Assembly (NCBI RefSeq): GCF_026262505.1
Contig: NC_067206.1
Location: 5,856,879-5,920,878, forward strand
DNA length: 64,000 nucleotides
DNA from: Trichomonas vaginalis G3
Lineage: Eukaryota > Parabasalia > Trichomonadida > Trichomonadidae
Direction of reading: 5' to 3'
Under the pieces are notes generated by a model. It did not search any database and was not told where the DNA came from. It was given only the letters and a program-made list of their open reading frames with translations. The translations under genes were made by a program, and so were the position numbers. This document shows positions 1 to 8,575 of this stretch, one piece after another. Positions within the stretch are counted from its first letter, which is position 1. Every line of letters starts with the position of its first letter.

Positions 1-48
1 TACCATTTTAAAACATTTTTTAAAACAGTATATTTTTACATATATTAA

Positions 49-909
49 ATGTTTCAGGTTGAAAAACAAAGAACAAAAGTAGCAGATACAAAACCGTTAG
101 ACTATATCTTTACAAATGCCGGTAGAAATATTTCAGATGAAGAAATTTCATCCCGTTCATACAGGTTTGACTATCCAATTCGTTGGCTTCAAAGTCCTTC
201 AGATGCAAAGGCAATAGGATTTAGAAGAGTTTTGTTTTCAAAAAGAACTAACGCTTTTATGTTCGCAGTATATTTTCATGGGCAATATAGAGGTTCTGAT
301 GGTCTAATAGACAAATTTGATGAAATGAGAATCTTTACAATTCGTTCAGACGAAAACCTTGAGAAGACTCTAAATGACTTTCAAACTCAAATAAACAAAT
401 ACTACTGGGAATTTCAAGAAAAATACGATTCTTTACTAAATGGAACATACTATCTGAAGCTAGAATATGACAAGATGAACTCCACAGTTTCATTTCAAAG
501 GATTGAAAATAACCCTCCAAGAGATACACAGTTTTTATTTTGGGAAGTAGACAAACGTTCTTGGGCACAATTTCTTCGGTTACTAAACCAGAACGAACCA
601 TTACCACCTGACGGTCCGTTTAAATTTATACGCCCACCAACAGATTTGACAGTTTATAGAAATGTGTTTGACCCTCAAAATGTTATGTGTCATGCAAGTT
701 TCAGTTCAAGCAACAACAGTTTTCTTTGTATCGGTAAGGACTTTTATGACTTTGCTTCTAAATTCTACGAACCACCTAGTAACAGTTTCTCTGACTTTCA
801 AATTTGGTTCACAACAAACGGTGTGCAGCATATTATTCCACTGTACTATGACTTTTATCTCGAATTGTCTTTCATATACAACTACGGAAAAGTGCTGAAA
901 AAGTACTGA
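49..909 (+). CDS. Conserved Maverick protein (286 aa), unknown function
   Basis: Whole open frame from an ATG at 49. I do not recognise a named family, but it resembles the protein encoded inside the terminal repeats of element B (23819-24700 and its right-arm copy). Shared points are an N-terminal YPxxW...KAIxxRxV segment, a central F/Y-rich stretch and a C-terminal Y/S-PP...F region of similar spacing. No transmembrane segment or nucleotide-binding motif is visible. The conservation in two different Mavericks suggests a structural or assembly role, which is inference. The 22-bp repeat array starts about 20 bp after its stop codon. Confidence 0.6.
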   Translation: MFQVEKQRTKVADTKPLDYIFTNAGRNISDEEISSRSYRFDYPIRWLQSPSDAKAIGFRRVLFSKRTNAFMFAVYFHGQYRGSDGLIDKFDEMRIFTIRSDENLEKTLNDFQTQINKYYWEFQEKYDSLLNGTYYLKLEYDKMNSTVSFQRIENNPPRDTQFLFWEVDKRSWAQFLRLLNQNEPLPPDGPFKFIRPPTDLTVYRNVFDPQNVMCHASFSSSNNSFLCIGKDFYDFASKFYEPPSNSFSDFQIWFTTNGVQHIIPLYYDFYLELSFIYNYGKVLKKY

Positions 910-930
910 ATGTGGCTCGATGTTGTCCAT

Positions 931-1316
931 TGTACTGCTTCAGAACAATATTTGTACTTTTTCAGAACAATACTTGTACTGCTTCAGAACAATATTTGTA
1001 CTTTTTCAGAACAATACTTGTACTGTTTCAGAGCAATACTTGTACTTTTTCAGAGCAATACTTGTACTTTTTCAGAACAATACTTGTACTTTTTCAGAAC
1101 AAATTTCCCGTAAAAGCTCTCAATTTGTGAGAAAAATTTTCTGTTTCAGAACAATACTTGTACTTTTTCAGAACAATATTTGTACTGTTTCAGAACAATA
1201 TTTGCACTGTTTCAGAACAATATTTGCACTGTTTCAGAACAATATTTGCACTGCTTCAGAACAATACTTGTACTGTTTCAAGACAATATTTGTACTTTTT
1301 CAGAACAATGTCCGAC
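931..1316. repeat. 22-bp direct repeat array with central dyad core (array 1)
   Basis: About eight near-identical 22-bp units (931-1106), a 35-bp spacer, then about eight more (1141-1316). Each unit carries a small dyad, ACAA-3 nt-TTGT. The spacer holds an inverted repeat at 1118-1132, with TCTCA and TGAGA arms around ATTTG. All three forward frames stay open through the array only because the period is not a multiple of three and the unit lacks stops; it is not a protein gene. It sits directly upstream of the KilA-N gene at 1361. A related array lies at 4891-5376. Confidence 0.9.
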
Positions 1317-1324
1317 GTCCCACC

Positions 1325-1360
1325 AAAAAATATTTTTTTATTTTTATTGTAAGAACAGTA
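1325..1360 (+). promoter_or_regulatory. Promoter-like block before KilA-N gene
   Basis: An A-run, a long T-rich tract and the sequence GTAAGAACA directly before the ATG at 1361. The same arrangement precedes the start codons at 2644, 3994, 32347, 33224 and 35050, with the longest shared version about 70 bp. Its fixed position before six starts in two elements supports a promoter or 5'-leader role, but no transcript start is shown. Confidence 0.5.
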
Positions 1361-2023
1361 ATGTCAGTCGAAGCAAAAACGTTCACGAACAAATCTAATG
1401 GCGAAACATTCACAAAAGGCACTTACAACGGTATTGAAGTCTTACGTAGAGACAAGGATGGTTATATAAATGCAACAAAGATGTGTCAGCAGTTTAGGAA
1501 AGACTTTAGAAGGTTGTTGGAAAATAAGTCCTGGGAAGAGTATTTTAAGGCATTTTGTGAAGAATATACCAACCCGCGGAAAACGGCGGGTTGCTTTTTA
1601 TACAAAATTCATGCAGGAATTCCGGATGAAATCAAACAGGTTAGAGGAATGTATGTAGACCCAAGACTCGTAAACTATATTGCAATGTGGGCTTCTCCAA
1701 AATATTGTATAGCAGTTGGAAAAATTATGGACTCCATAGACAAGAAAGTTCATGAGAAATTAGATGAAGAAGAACTCGAAGATACAGTGGAGAATGCTAA
1801 ACCTTTGTTCGAACAAGAAGTTAGAAAAATGTGCGAAAAACAATTAGAACATGAACGTGAGATATGTTATGGTTATAGAGACTCGCCATACGAACTAGAC
1901 CAATGGGAACAAGAAGATTTAAAGAGAGAATTTAGAGAATATGAACTCGCTAAGATAGCATTTGAAGCTGCAGAAAAGAAGTTAAAAGTTTGGGGTCGTT
2001 TTGTACAAAAATATTGTGAGTAA
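1361..2023 (+). CDS. KilA-N domain DNA-binding protein (220 aa)
   Basis: The N-terminal half is a KilA-N domain: GYINATKMC followed by a helical stretch, then the YVDPRLVNYIAMWASPKYC segment typical of the fold (about residues 30-125). The C-terminal half is charged and probably coiled coil. KilA-N domains bind DNA and are common in large DNA viruses and phages. The ATG at 1361 is chosen because an open frame further upstream is only the 22-bp repeats, and because the conserved promoter-like block ends there. A second copy of this gene, broken, lies in element B at 32347-33006. The coding sequence contains a GC-rich hairpin at 1570-1593. The stop is TAAA, matching the Trichomonas poly(A) signal. 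Likely role: regulator or repeat-binding protein (inference). Confidence 0.85.
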   Translation: MSVEAKTFTNKSNGETFTKGTYNGIEVLRRDKDGYINATKMCQQFRKDFRRLLENKSWEEYFKAFCEEYTNPRKTAGCFLYKIHAGIPDEIKQVRGMYVDPRLVNYIAMWASPKYCIAVGKIMDSIDKKVHEKLDEEELEDTVENAKPLFEQEVRKMCEKQLEHEREICYGYRDSPYELDQWEQEDLKREFREYELAKIAFEAAEKKLKVWGRFVQKYCE

Positions 2024-2055
2024 ATGAACCATTTTTTTCGACAAAAATATAATTT

Positions 2056-2540
2056 AGGGTAGAAGGTTAGATCTAACCTCTTTTCTAACCTCTTTTCTAA
2101 CATCGTAGAAAACTCATGAGTTTTATACAGAATTCAGCAAAAATAATGTTTATGTTAGAATGTTAGATCTAACATGTTTTCTAACATGTTTTCTAACATG
2201 GTCTAAAACTCTTGAATTTGTCAAGACTTCTTCGTAAATGTTTTGTCAAGACTTCTTCGTAAATGTTTTGTCAAGACTTCTTCGTAAATGTTTTGTCAAG
2301 ACTTCTTCGTAAATGTTTTGTCAAGACTTCTTCGTAAATGTTTTGTCAAGACTTCTTCGTAAATGTTTTGTCAAGACTTCTTCGTAAATGTTTTGTCAAG
2401 ACTTCTTCGTAAATGTTTTGTCAAGACTTCTTCGTAAATGTTTTGTCAAGACTTCTTCGTAATGAGCGTAAAAGACCCAAAAATAATGTTTATGTTAGAA
2501 TGTTAGATCTAACATGTTTTCTAACACGTTTTCTAACATC
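2056..2540. repeat. Three GATC-centred palindromic modules
   Basis: Three copies of a module downstream of the KilA-N gene, centred on AGGTTAGATCTAACCT (2064-2079) and ATGTTAGATCTAACAT (2160-2175 and 2500-2515). Extra half-sites lie on both sides at short regular spacing: one direct half-site on one flank and two on the other. This is the GTTAG-type of a module that recurs 14 times in the window. It may be a binding array or a cruciform/terminator-like structure. Confidence 0.85.
2221..2465. repeat. 25-bp tandem repeats (about 10 copies)
   Basis: About ten copies of a 25-bp unit starting TCAAGACTTCTTCGTAAATG, nearly identical and with the last one shortened. The same unit appears in the opposite orientation at about 3745-3800 and 15355-15535, so it flanks the coding block of element A on both sides. 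No coding role is seen. Confidence 0.9.
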
Positions 2541-2643
2541 GTAGAAAACTCTCGAAATTCATGAATTTTGACACTTTCACAAAAAACATAAAAAATAAAG
2601 TTAGTTTTTTAAAAAAAATATTTTTTATTTTTATTGTAAGAAC

Positions 2644-3557
2644 ATGTTAGCAACAACAGCACCAAACTCGTTAGTCATGAATCCTACGTCAATGTTGGTA
2701 GAGATGAAAAGCTTCATTCCTTCTTCATATACTTTCGAAACAGAAATCCAGAAGATAAAGCAAGAACTTTTAACAAATAATTTAGACTGTAGTGCGAAAG
2801 ATGAAACAGATGAAGAATATCTTTATGAAATGCAGGATATTATTGACCATTTGCCTAAACTACCTGAAATCCAACAACAAAAGCTTACTATTCCAGAATT
2901 CGATGAAATAGAAGTCAAAGCAACTGACTCAGTAGAAATAAAGAAGTTCATACGAAAGGTTAACTATGAGTTTCTTGGATTTCATTGCAACCACAAAGTC
3001 ATGGACAAAGATTGCGACATGGTATATAAGAACATCTCTGACATATATAAATCTGGGGAGTTTAAGACCTACGACAACTTTGTTTCGTTAGTTGCTGAAT
3101 GTGTATGGCAGATAAGAGATAAAGATAGAAGAGGTAAGATATGGAATGAACAGATAAAACCCGCAACTTTTGAGTTAAAGAAAACCATTGACGCCTTAGT
3201 TGTTTTAGCAGGTAAGGTTTCAGAATATAACGCAAAAATGAACCCGCAATGTTCTAAATGTAAAGCAGCAATGAGGAATATACTACTACCGTCAAAGAGA
3301 TAGAACGTATGAGAAACGACTATGCAGACTTAAAGAAAGAAGCAGAAAAGCCAGCAGAAGATAAAATGGACATGTTAGCATTTCTGAACAAAAACTATCC
3401 AACTGCAGAAGATTTCCTTCTTTCAGATGTCAAGAAGAAGTATAAAGAAACTTTCGGTATCGTTAAAACTTTTGACATACTGACAGAAGAAATAGAAGCT
3501 ACGAAATTGTTTAGAGTCATGAACCATCGCAACATATACCATGTAAAACGCTTGTAA
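2644..3557 (+). pseudogene. Maverick cassette protein B (broken copy)
   Basis: Close relative of the gene at 33224-34162 in element B, where it is a single open frame of 312 aa. It sits in the same order in both elements: KilA-N gene, protein B, second KilA-N gene. The family is not recognised. Visible features are a CxxC pair in a CSKC context, a charged helical C-terminus and a conserved DYADLKKEAEKP segment. It starts at an ATG directly after the conserved promoter-like block (about 2583-2643). Broken here about once. A role linked to the KilA-N proteins is inferred only from the conserved order. Confidence 0.7.
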
Positions 3558-3921
3558 ATAGTTATGTTAGAAAACATGTTAGAAAACATGTTAGATCTAA
3601 CATTCTAACATAAACATTATTTTTATTGAATTCCGTATGAAATTTCATGAGTTTTGTATGTTTTAGACCATGTTAGAAAACATGTTAGAAAACATGTTAG
3701 ATCTAACATTCTAACATAAACATTATTTTTGTCTGATTTACGCTCATTACGAAGAAGTCTTGACAAAACATTTACGTTCATGTTTGACAAAACATGTACG
3801 AAGAAATCATGAAAATTCATGAGGTTAGAAAAGAGGTTAGAAAACATGTTAGAAAACATGTTAGATCTAACATTCTAACATAAACATTATTTTTATTGAA
3901 TTCCGTATGAAATTTCATGAA
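3558..3921. repeat. Three more GATC-centred modules and 25-bp repeat remnants
   Basis: This 360-bp gene-free stretch holds three GTTAG-type modules centred at 3588-3603, 3694-3709 and 3858-3873. Each has direct ATGTTAG half-sites on the left, the GATC palindrome, and one inverted half-site on the right. The last one has two AGGTTAG-type half-sites in its left flank before ATGTTAG-type ones. Between the second and third is an inverted remnant of the 25-bp repeat (about 3745-3800). The first module begins within 20 bp of the stop of protein B. Confidence 0.85.
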
Positions 3922-3993
3922 TTTCCTTAAGATAGAAAAAATAAAGTTAGTTTTATTTTTATTTATTTTTTTATCCGGAATATAAAGACAGAT
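3922..3993 (+). promoter_or_regulatory. Conserved promoter-like block (about 70 bp)
   Basis: Begins CCTTAAGATAGAAAAAATAA, then GTTAG, a long T-rich tract and AAAGACA just before the ATG at 3994. Nearly the same sequence precedes the starts at 32347 and 33224 in element B and, less fully, at 35050. Conservation outside the genes points to a functional 5' element. Confidence 0.55.
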
Positions 3994-4800
3994 ATGTCAA
4001 CATCAGAGAACACAACAACAGTTATAGTCCATGAAGCTATAAATGAAGAATACGAGTACATACAGTATAACAAACAGTTACGTCTCATTCGTTCGGTCAA
4101 AGACGATATGTACCAAATGCAAAGTATTTTGAATGCTCTTCGTTCTACAAAGCAAGCATATCATTGGTTTGAAAACCAACAGACAAAAGAACTTTTAGAA
4201 GAATTTCCTCATATGTTTGCTACCCTCGGAAAACCGAGGGTAGAGATTCCGTACGAAAATCGCAAGAATTTGGCTCCTGGTTTGAGAGGTTGGTATGTTC
4301 ATAGACTTCTTGTAAATGCTGTAGCAATGTGGGCTTCACCTCGTTACGCTTGTTATATTTTCATGATGTTAGATGAAATTCATAGACAAGAACGTGAAGA
4401 GATGGAAAACAAGCTTGAAGCAAAAGACAAAAGCATTCAGAAAAGAATACCACGTTCGGTACCAAAAGGAAAGGAAAAGAACTATAAGTATATGATTTAT
4501 ACTGAAGAGATGGAAAATGAAGAAGACAGAGATATGGTTATGTTGCATTTAGTCAGAAGAAACAACAAAAGCTTTTACGACCTTGCTAAGATTTACAAAT
4601 CTGACAGAAATTGGTTCTATCGCGAAAACTTACCGATTTCAATGACACCGAATGAAGATGTGAAACAAATAGTTCAAGATACGTTACCTCAAACACACTA
4701 TGATATTAAAGGTTGTACAATACTTACCTTCAAAGAAGATTTGCCATTGTTAAAGGAAAAAATAACAGAGTATTTTGACAACTTCAAACAAGCAGAGTAA
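3994..4800 (+). CDS. KilA-N-like protein 2 with C-terminal extension (268 aa)
   Basis: A second KilA-N-type protein. The core is recognised from the segment running LLVNAVAMWASPRYACYIFMM (about residues 108-130), which matches the last part of the fold in the 1361 gene. A charged linker follows, then a basic, aromatic-rich C-terminal domain (about residues 150-265) of the type that often accompanies KilA-N in viral regulators. A GC-rich hairpin with a ten-pair stem lies in its coding sequence at 4220-4243. A broken copy is at 35050-35874. It ends QAE-TAA, and the same ending and downstream sequence recur after the short frame at 5375-5449. Confidence 0.75.
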   Translation: MSTSENTTTVIVHEAINEEYEYIQYNKQLRLIRSVKDDMYQMQSILNALRSTKQAYHWFENQQTKELLEEFPHMFATLGKPRVEIPYENRKNLAPGLRGWYVHRLLVNAVAMWASPRYACYIFMMLDEIHRQEREEMENKLEAKDKSIQKRIPRSVPKGKEKNYKYMIYTEEMENEEDRDMVMLHLVRRNNKSFYDLAKIYKSDRNWFYRENLPISMTPNEDVKQIVQDTLPQTHYDIKGCTILTFKEDLPLLKEKITEYFDNFKQAE

Positions 4801-4890
4801 ATGAGCCATTTATTTTTCAAGCTTGACACCAAAGATGGCTCAGGTAGCTCTATAAGGTAGATTGCCTCATCTGCTGGGTCTATGTCGGTC

Positions 4891-5376
4891 ATTGTTTCAA
4901 GACAAGTCTTTTACTTTTTCAAGACAAGTCTTTTATTGTTTCAAGACAAGTCTTTTACTTTTTCAAGACAAGTCTTTTACTTTTTCAAGACAAGTCTTTT
5001 ACTTTTTCAAGACAAGTCTTTTACTTTTTCAAGACAAGTCTTTTACTTTTTCAAGACAAGACCCGTTATTTTTCAAGAAATTTTTTGGTGTAAAGTTCTC
5101 AAATTTGAGAACAGTGGTCTTGATTTCAGACGATACCCGTACTTTTTCAAGACAAGTCTTTCACTTTTTCAAGACAAGTCTTTTACTTTTTCAAGACAAG
5201 TCTTTTACTTTTTCAAGACAAGTCTTTTACTTTTTCAAGACAAGTCTTTTACTTTTTCAAGACAAGTCTTTTACTTTTTCAAGACAAGTCTTTTACTTTT
5301 TCAAGACAAGTCTTTTATTGTTTCAAGACAAGTCTTTTACTTTTTCAAGACAAGTCTTTTATTGTTTCAAGACAAT
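4891..5376. repeat. 22-bp direct repeat array with perfect palindromic core (array 2)
   Basis: About seven and a half 22-bp units (4891-5058), an 80-bp spacer, then about ten to eleven units (5140-5376). Each unit contains the dyad AAGAC-AA-GTCTT. The spacer holds the perfect 18-bp palindrome GTTCTCAAATTTGAGAAC at 5095-5112, related to the core of array 1. The period of 22 bp, near two helical turns, would put every dyad on the same face of the DNA. This resembles an iteron-type origin or a multi-site operator. Confidence 0.9.
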
Positions 5377-5449
5377 GTCCGACGTACCACCAACCGAGTC
5401 CATTCCAAAGCCAGAAGAACCGACAGCCCCAGCACCACAAGCAGAGTAA
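5375..5449 (+). CDS. Short proline-rich frame after array 2 (24 aa)
   Basis: A small frame starting MSDVPPTESIPKPEEP and ending QAE-TAA. Array 1 ends in almost the same bases, and its frame also begins MSDVPP (1308-1352) but soon stops. The shared start and shared 3' end suggest the remains of a gene whose interior is gone, or a recombination hotspot. Expression is uncertain. Confidence 0.3.
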   Translation: MSDVPPTESIPKPEEPTAPAPQAE

Positions 5450-5465
5450 ATGAACTCTTTATTTT

Positions 5466-6341
5466 TCAAGCTTGACTTTTTACAATTTGAACTTTGTTCG
5501 CGTAGATATGAATTCTGAAAGAAGTATGAGGGTCTTGTATGACTTTGTACTTCTCCCATAGTTCATGTCTGTCAAACTTACCTGCCATGGACTCTTTCAT
5601 AAGTTCCATGAAATCGTCTTCGGACAATCCGGGGAAAAGTATAATGTCAGTAAGTATTCTCTTTACATCCTTACTTAAACTCTTTGCTGTCTGTACACAT
5701 ATTACGACTGAGATGTTAAAGTGTCTGAGCTTCTTAAGAATTCGACACATGTCTTGTTCTCTGTTCTTTAACAAAGGATGAGAAGCAAAGTCATCTAAGA
5801 TAAGAAGACACCTATGAGGGTATGTCTTCCAATCGTAAGATTGCAATTTCTTCGAAATGTATTCTATCTCTTTCTGTTTGTTTCGGAAGTGTTTCTTCTC
5901 TAATATTCTCTGCATTTCCTCATTTGGGTCTTTAAACTTCGAATTTATATACTCATTTATAGCATTGTACTTCAAAACTCTTCTTTGGTACTTCTTTATC
6001 CAATCTAACAACTCAGTATCTTTTATACATACTAACTTAGACTTTTTTATAATATCTTTGAACGAATTTACGGTTTGGTCAAATTGACCAGAAGTACTAC
6101 AAATGACAACTAACTCATAAAATGGGTTCTTCTCATCTAGTTCTTGTTGTTGTGCAGCCATTTTAAGATAAGTGAAAGTCTTACCCGACCCAGGTGGTGC
6201 GATTAGACCTGTTATACCATTCTGAGCAAATAAGAACTTGTCATGTATAGGCTTTATCTGAGCATTTTCTAACTTCCTCTTGTTCTTATTTAAAACATTC
6301 TCAAATTTTTTGTCAATGTCAGCAAACTTTTTTTCTAACAT
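5466..6341 (-). CDS. Genome-packaging ATPase (A32/FtsK-HerA type, 291 aa)
   Basis: P-loop ATPase of the kind that Polintons and related viruses use to move DNA into the capsid. Walker A is visible as PPGSGKT near residue 50 and Walker B as LLILDDF near residues 180-185, with a conserved arginine/glutamine-rich region after it. I take the ATG at 6341 because 6342-6377 is a short T-rich spacer shared with the divergent gene at 6378; upstream codons in frame would overlap that gene. Last gene of the minus-strand block. A decayed relative is in element B at about 24717-25600. Confidence 0.85.
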   Translation of the reverse strand: MLEKKFADIDKKFENVLNKNKRKLENAQIKPIHDKFLFAQNGITGLIAPPGSGKTFTYLKMAAQQQELDEKNPFYELVVICSTSGQFDQTVNSFKDIIKKSKLVCIKDTELLDWIKKYQRRVLKYNAINEYINSKFKDPNEEMQRILEKKHFRNKQKEIEYISKKLQSYDWKTYPHRCLLILDDFASHPLLKNREQDMCRILKKLRHFNISVVICVQTAKSLSKDVKRILTDIILFPGLSEDDFMELMKESMAGKFDRHELWEKYKVIQDPHTSFRIHIYANKVQIVKSQA

Positions 6342-6377
6342 ATTTTTAGAAAAATTAAAATTTTTATCTTTTTGAAA

Positions 6378-6785
6378 ATGTCTAGCGATTTCGCTATCTA
6401 TATTCGAGACAAACTTTTCGACAGCAAAACATCTGTCGACCATAAAATCTTACATAGTGTAAACAAGAAAGGTGAATTTGTTCTAAAGTTCTGTTTCTGG
6501 GAATATGACAAGAACCATAAAACATTACAAAGAGCAGTCTTAAAATTTGTCAATGACAGACTTGTTGACAGAGATGACACCGATTGGAAAGATGAAGTCC
6601 AACAAAAGTTCTTAGAATGCAAAGAAGGCACATGCGCTGTTCTTGAAGATGAAATAGAAAACAGAATAGAAGAGCTATTAAAGGACAAAGAACTTTTACA
6701 TAAATATGGTTCTGAGAAATTTGACATAACTCCACCAGAAAAGAAGAAGAAGAGAGAAAGAAAGAAAAGAAAGAAAAGAAAGTAG
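6378..6785 (+). CDS. Small Maverick protein with lysine-rich tail (135 aa)
   Basis: Starts at the ATG at 6378, divergent from the ATPase gene with a 36-bp gap. The body contains FWEYDKNHKTL...LKFVNDRLVDRDD and resembles the protein at 34569-34943 of element B (VLKEYDRYHNE...IKFVDKKLVNNE). The C-terminus is almost pure lysine/arginine/glutamate and could bind nucleic acid. No family is recognised. Confidence 0.6.
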   Translation: MSSDFAIYIRDKLFDSKTSVDHKILHSVNKKGEFVLKFCFWEYDKNHKTLQRAVLKFVNDRLVDRDDTDWKDEVQQKFLECKEGTCAVLEDEIENRIEELLKDKELLHKYGSEKFDITPPEKKKKRERKKRKKRK

Positions 6786-6854
6786 AAGAGAAGAAAGAAC
6801 CTGAACCAGTTCCAGAGAAAAAGAAATTTGACATGTAAAAATAAAATTTTATTT

Positions 6855-7274
6855 TTAGAACATTTCTGGGTCAATGTCAATGTTCTCTTCCTCTTTAGGA
6901 GCAAACACTGGCTTAGACTCTAAAATCTTTTTACCCAATTTACCTTGAACTTCAACTATCTTAGACTCATAATATTCATAGTCGTCTGCTTTCTTTGGTT
7001 CATAAGGTATAACAAGTTTGTATGCTTTGCCTTCTTCGAGTTTTGAGAACTTTCTGTCAAAATTTTCTTTGACTGCTAACAAACCTTCTATGTCTAAGTC
7101 TTCAAAAGTTGCACCACTTTTTCTAACAACAGCAAACTTAACTGGTGCAATGTTCCAAATTTTGTCAAATGTAGACTTTTCAAAATTGTAGAAGTAAACA
7201 TTCAAATAAGCGAATGGGTCTAGTTCTTCTTTAAGTCCTGACATGTACTTGTTGACTGAAATATATTTTGCCAT
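6855..7274 (-). CDS. Maverick protein of unknown function (139 aa)
   Basis: Whole frame from an ATG at 7274, with a T-rich promoter-like tract upstream (7275-7310 on this strand). Acidic C-terminus; mixed alpha/beta composition; no motif I can name. It lies between the helicase and the ATPase, so a replication or packaging role is possible but not shown. Confidence 0.55.
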   Translation of the reverse strand: MAKYISVNKYMSGLKEELDPFAYLNVYFYNFEKSTFDKIWNIAPVKFAVVRKSGATFEDLDIEGLLAVKENFDRKFSKLEEGKAYKLVIPYEPKKADDYEYYESKIVEVQGKLGKKILESKPVFAPKEEENIDIDPEMF

Positions 7275-7309
7275 CTTTTCTATCGGATAAAAAAATATTT
7301 TTTTAAAAT

Positions 7310-8544
7310 TTACTCAGAAAAATTTTTCTTTGTATATACGCCGTTCTGAACATCTAAAAGACTTTTGACATTTGCCAAGAATGTTCGTTTAGACGCTGCC
7401 ATATAACCATATTCTTGACAATATTGTTTATACGAATCGTACAATGACCTTTCATCTAAACACTCAAAGTTAGTCTCATCTATAAACAGTTCATATACAC
7501 TCTTGTTTGCTTCTAACAATGTTTGTCTCTCTTCGGTATATGGAATTTGTCTTGGATTGAACTTAGAAATATCTAATGTCATAAAATATGAGAACAAGTG
7601 GTTGTAAAAGTCAGATGTCAAAGTTTCTGACAAAGCGTCAAAATATTCTGTATCTTGCATATGAGAATCTGACGTTCTGACAACTACATATCTTCTGTCA
7701 GAACTTTCTAACTTCATCGGAAAACATTGTTTGAAACCATGACGAAGTTTGCAACATTTTCACAAACTCTTTGGTCTTTATACTTTCTTTCAACAACTCC
7801 AACTTTGTCTGTTATAAGACTCTTCAAAGCATCTGAGTTCAAAACTTTTGTTGTATCTATACTTTGAAGTTCATTGCAAACTATAAGTTTCATATTCTCT
7901 ATTGAAGAGTTAAATTTACCGCAGATGTTTTCTAAGTTTGTCATATTCGGATTCGAATAACCTTCTAATAGTTTGCATAAGATATCTGTAAAGAATGTGT
8001 TCTTACCAGTTCCTTGTTTTCCAATTATAATGAGAGCAGTTTCATTTTTAGCACTTGGATGTTGTAAGATGTTTGCAAACCAACATAAGATATACTCATA
8101 GACTCTTTCGTTTCCATTGCATATAATTTCTTTGACATGGTCTAACCAAGCTTCTATAATATTTTCTTTCCATTCTACTTGTTCGTATTTATATCCAGTG
8201 AAGATAGAATAGAAGTTTGGAGAAGGTGTATAGAACTTTATACCTCGAACTGAAAAATCTTCTAACTTTGACAATAAGATATCCCAAGCATCTAACATCT
8301 TCATGCCAACTTGTACGACTTTTATTTTCTTAAGTTTTTGTCTACATTCTTGTTCTGAAACTATTGTCGCTCTTGGTTTGTTAAAGACAACATCCCATTC
8401 TTTCATGACATAACATTCTGGGGCAGAGTCAACATAAATGACTAAACGTTTCAAATTCTCGACTGCTTTGTTATAGTCTCTAAATGGACACATATTTCTG
8501 AACGCTTGGAAGTCATAAAAATCTGAAACATCTATTCTGTACAT
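7310..8544 (-). pseudogene. SF3 (D5-like) helicase gene, fossil
   Basis: Superfamily 3 helicase signature: Walker A as GKQGTGKNTF, a Walker B segment and a motif-C-like VMVSNN stretch, followed by the SDRR...R region and a helical C-terminal part seen in D5/virophage helicases. These enzymes unwind DNA in many eukaryotic DNA viruses and often sit next to a primase. The N-terminal 130 residues are unassigned. The reading frame looks broken about once. T. vaginalis Mavericks are best known for PolB; an SF3 helicase here points to a different replication module in element A. Confidence 0.75.
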
Positions 8545-8575
8545 TTTTATAAAAATAAAAAAAAATAATATTTTT

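Noticed and set aside
912-1352. Three overlapping plus-strand open frames through the 22-bp repeats
   Set aside because: They are open only because the repeat has no stop in any frame; the translations are the same short peptide in shifted registers. The KilA-N gene starts at 1361.
931-5376. CRISPR array
   Set aside because: There are no unique spacers: the units are directly joined 22-bp repeats, and the organism is a eukaryote.
4862-5475. Two long frames through array 2
   Set aside because: Same reason: repeat-driven open frames. Not CDS.
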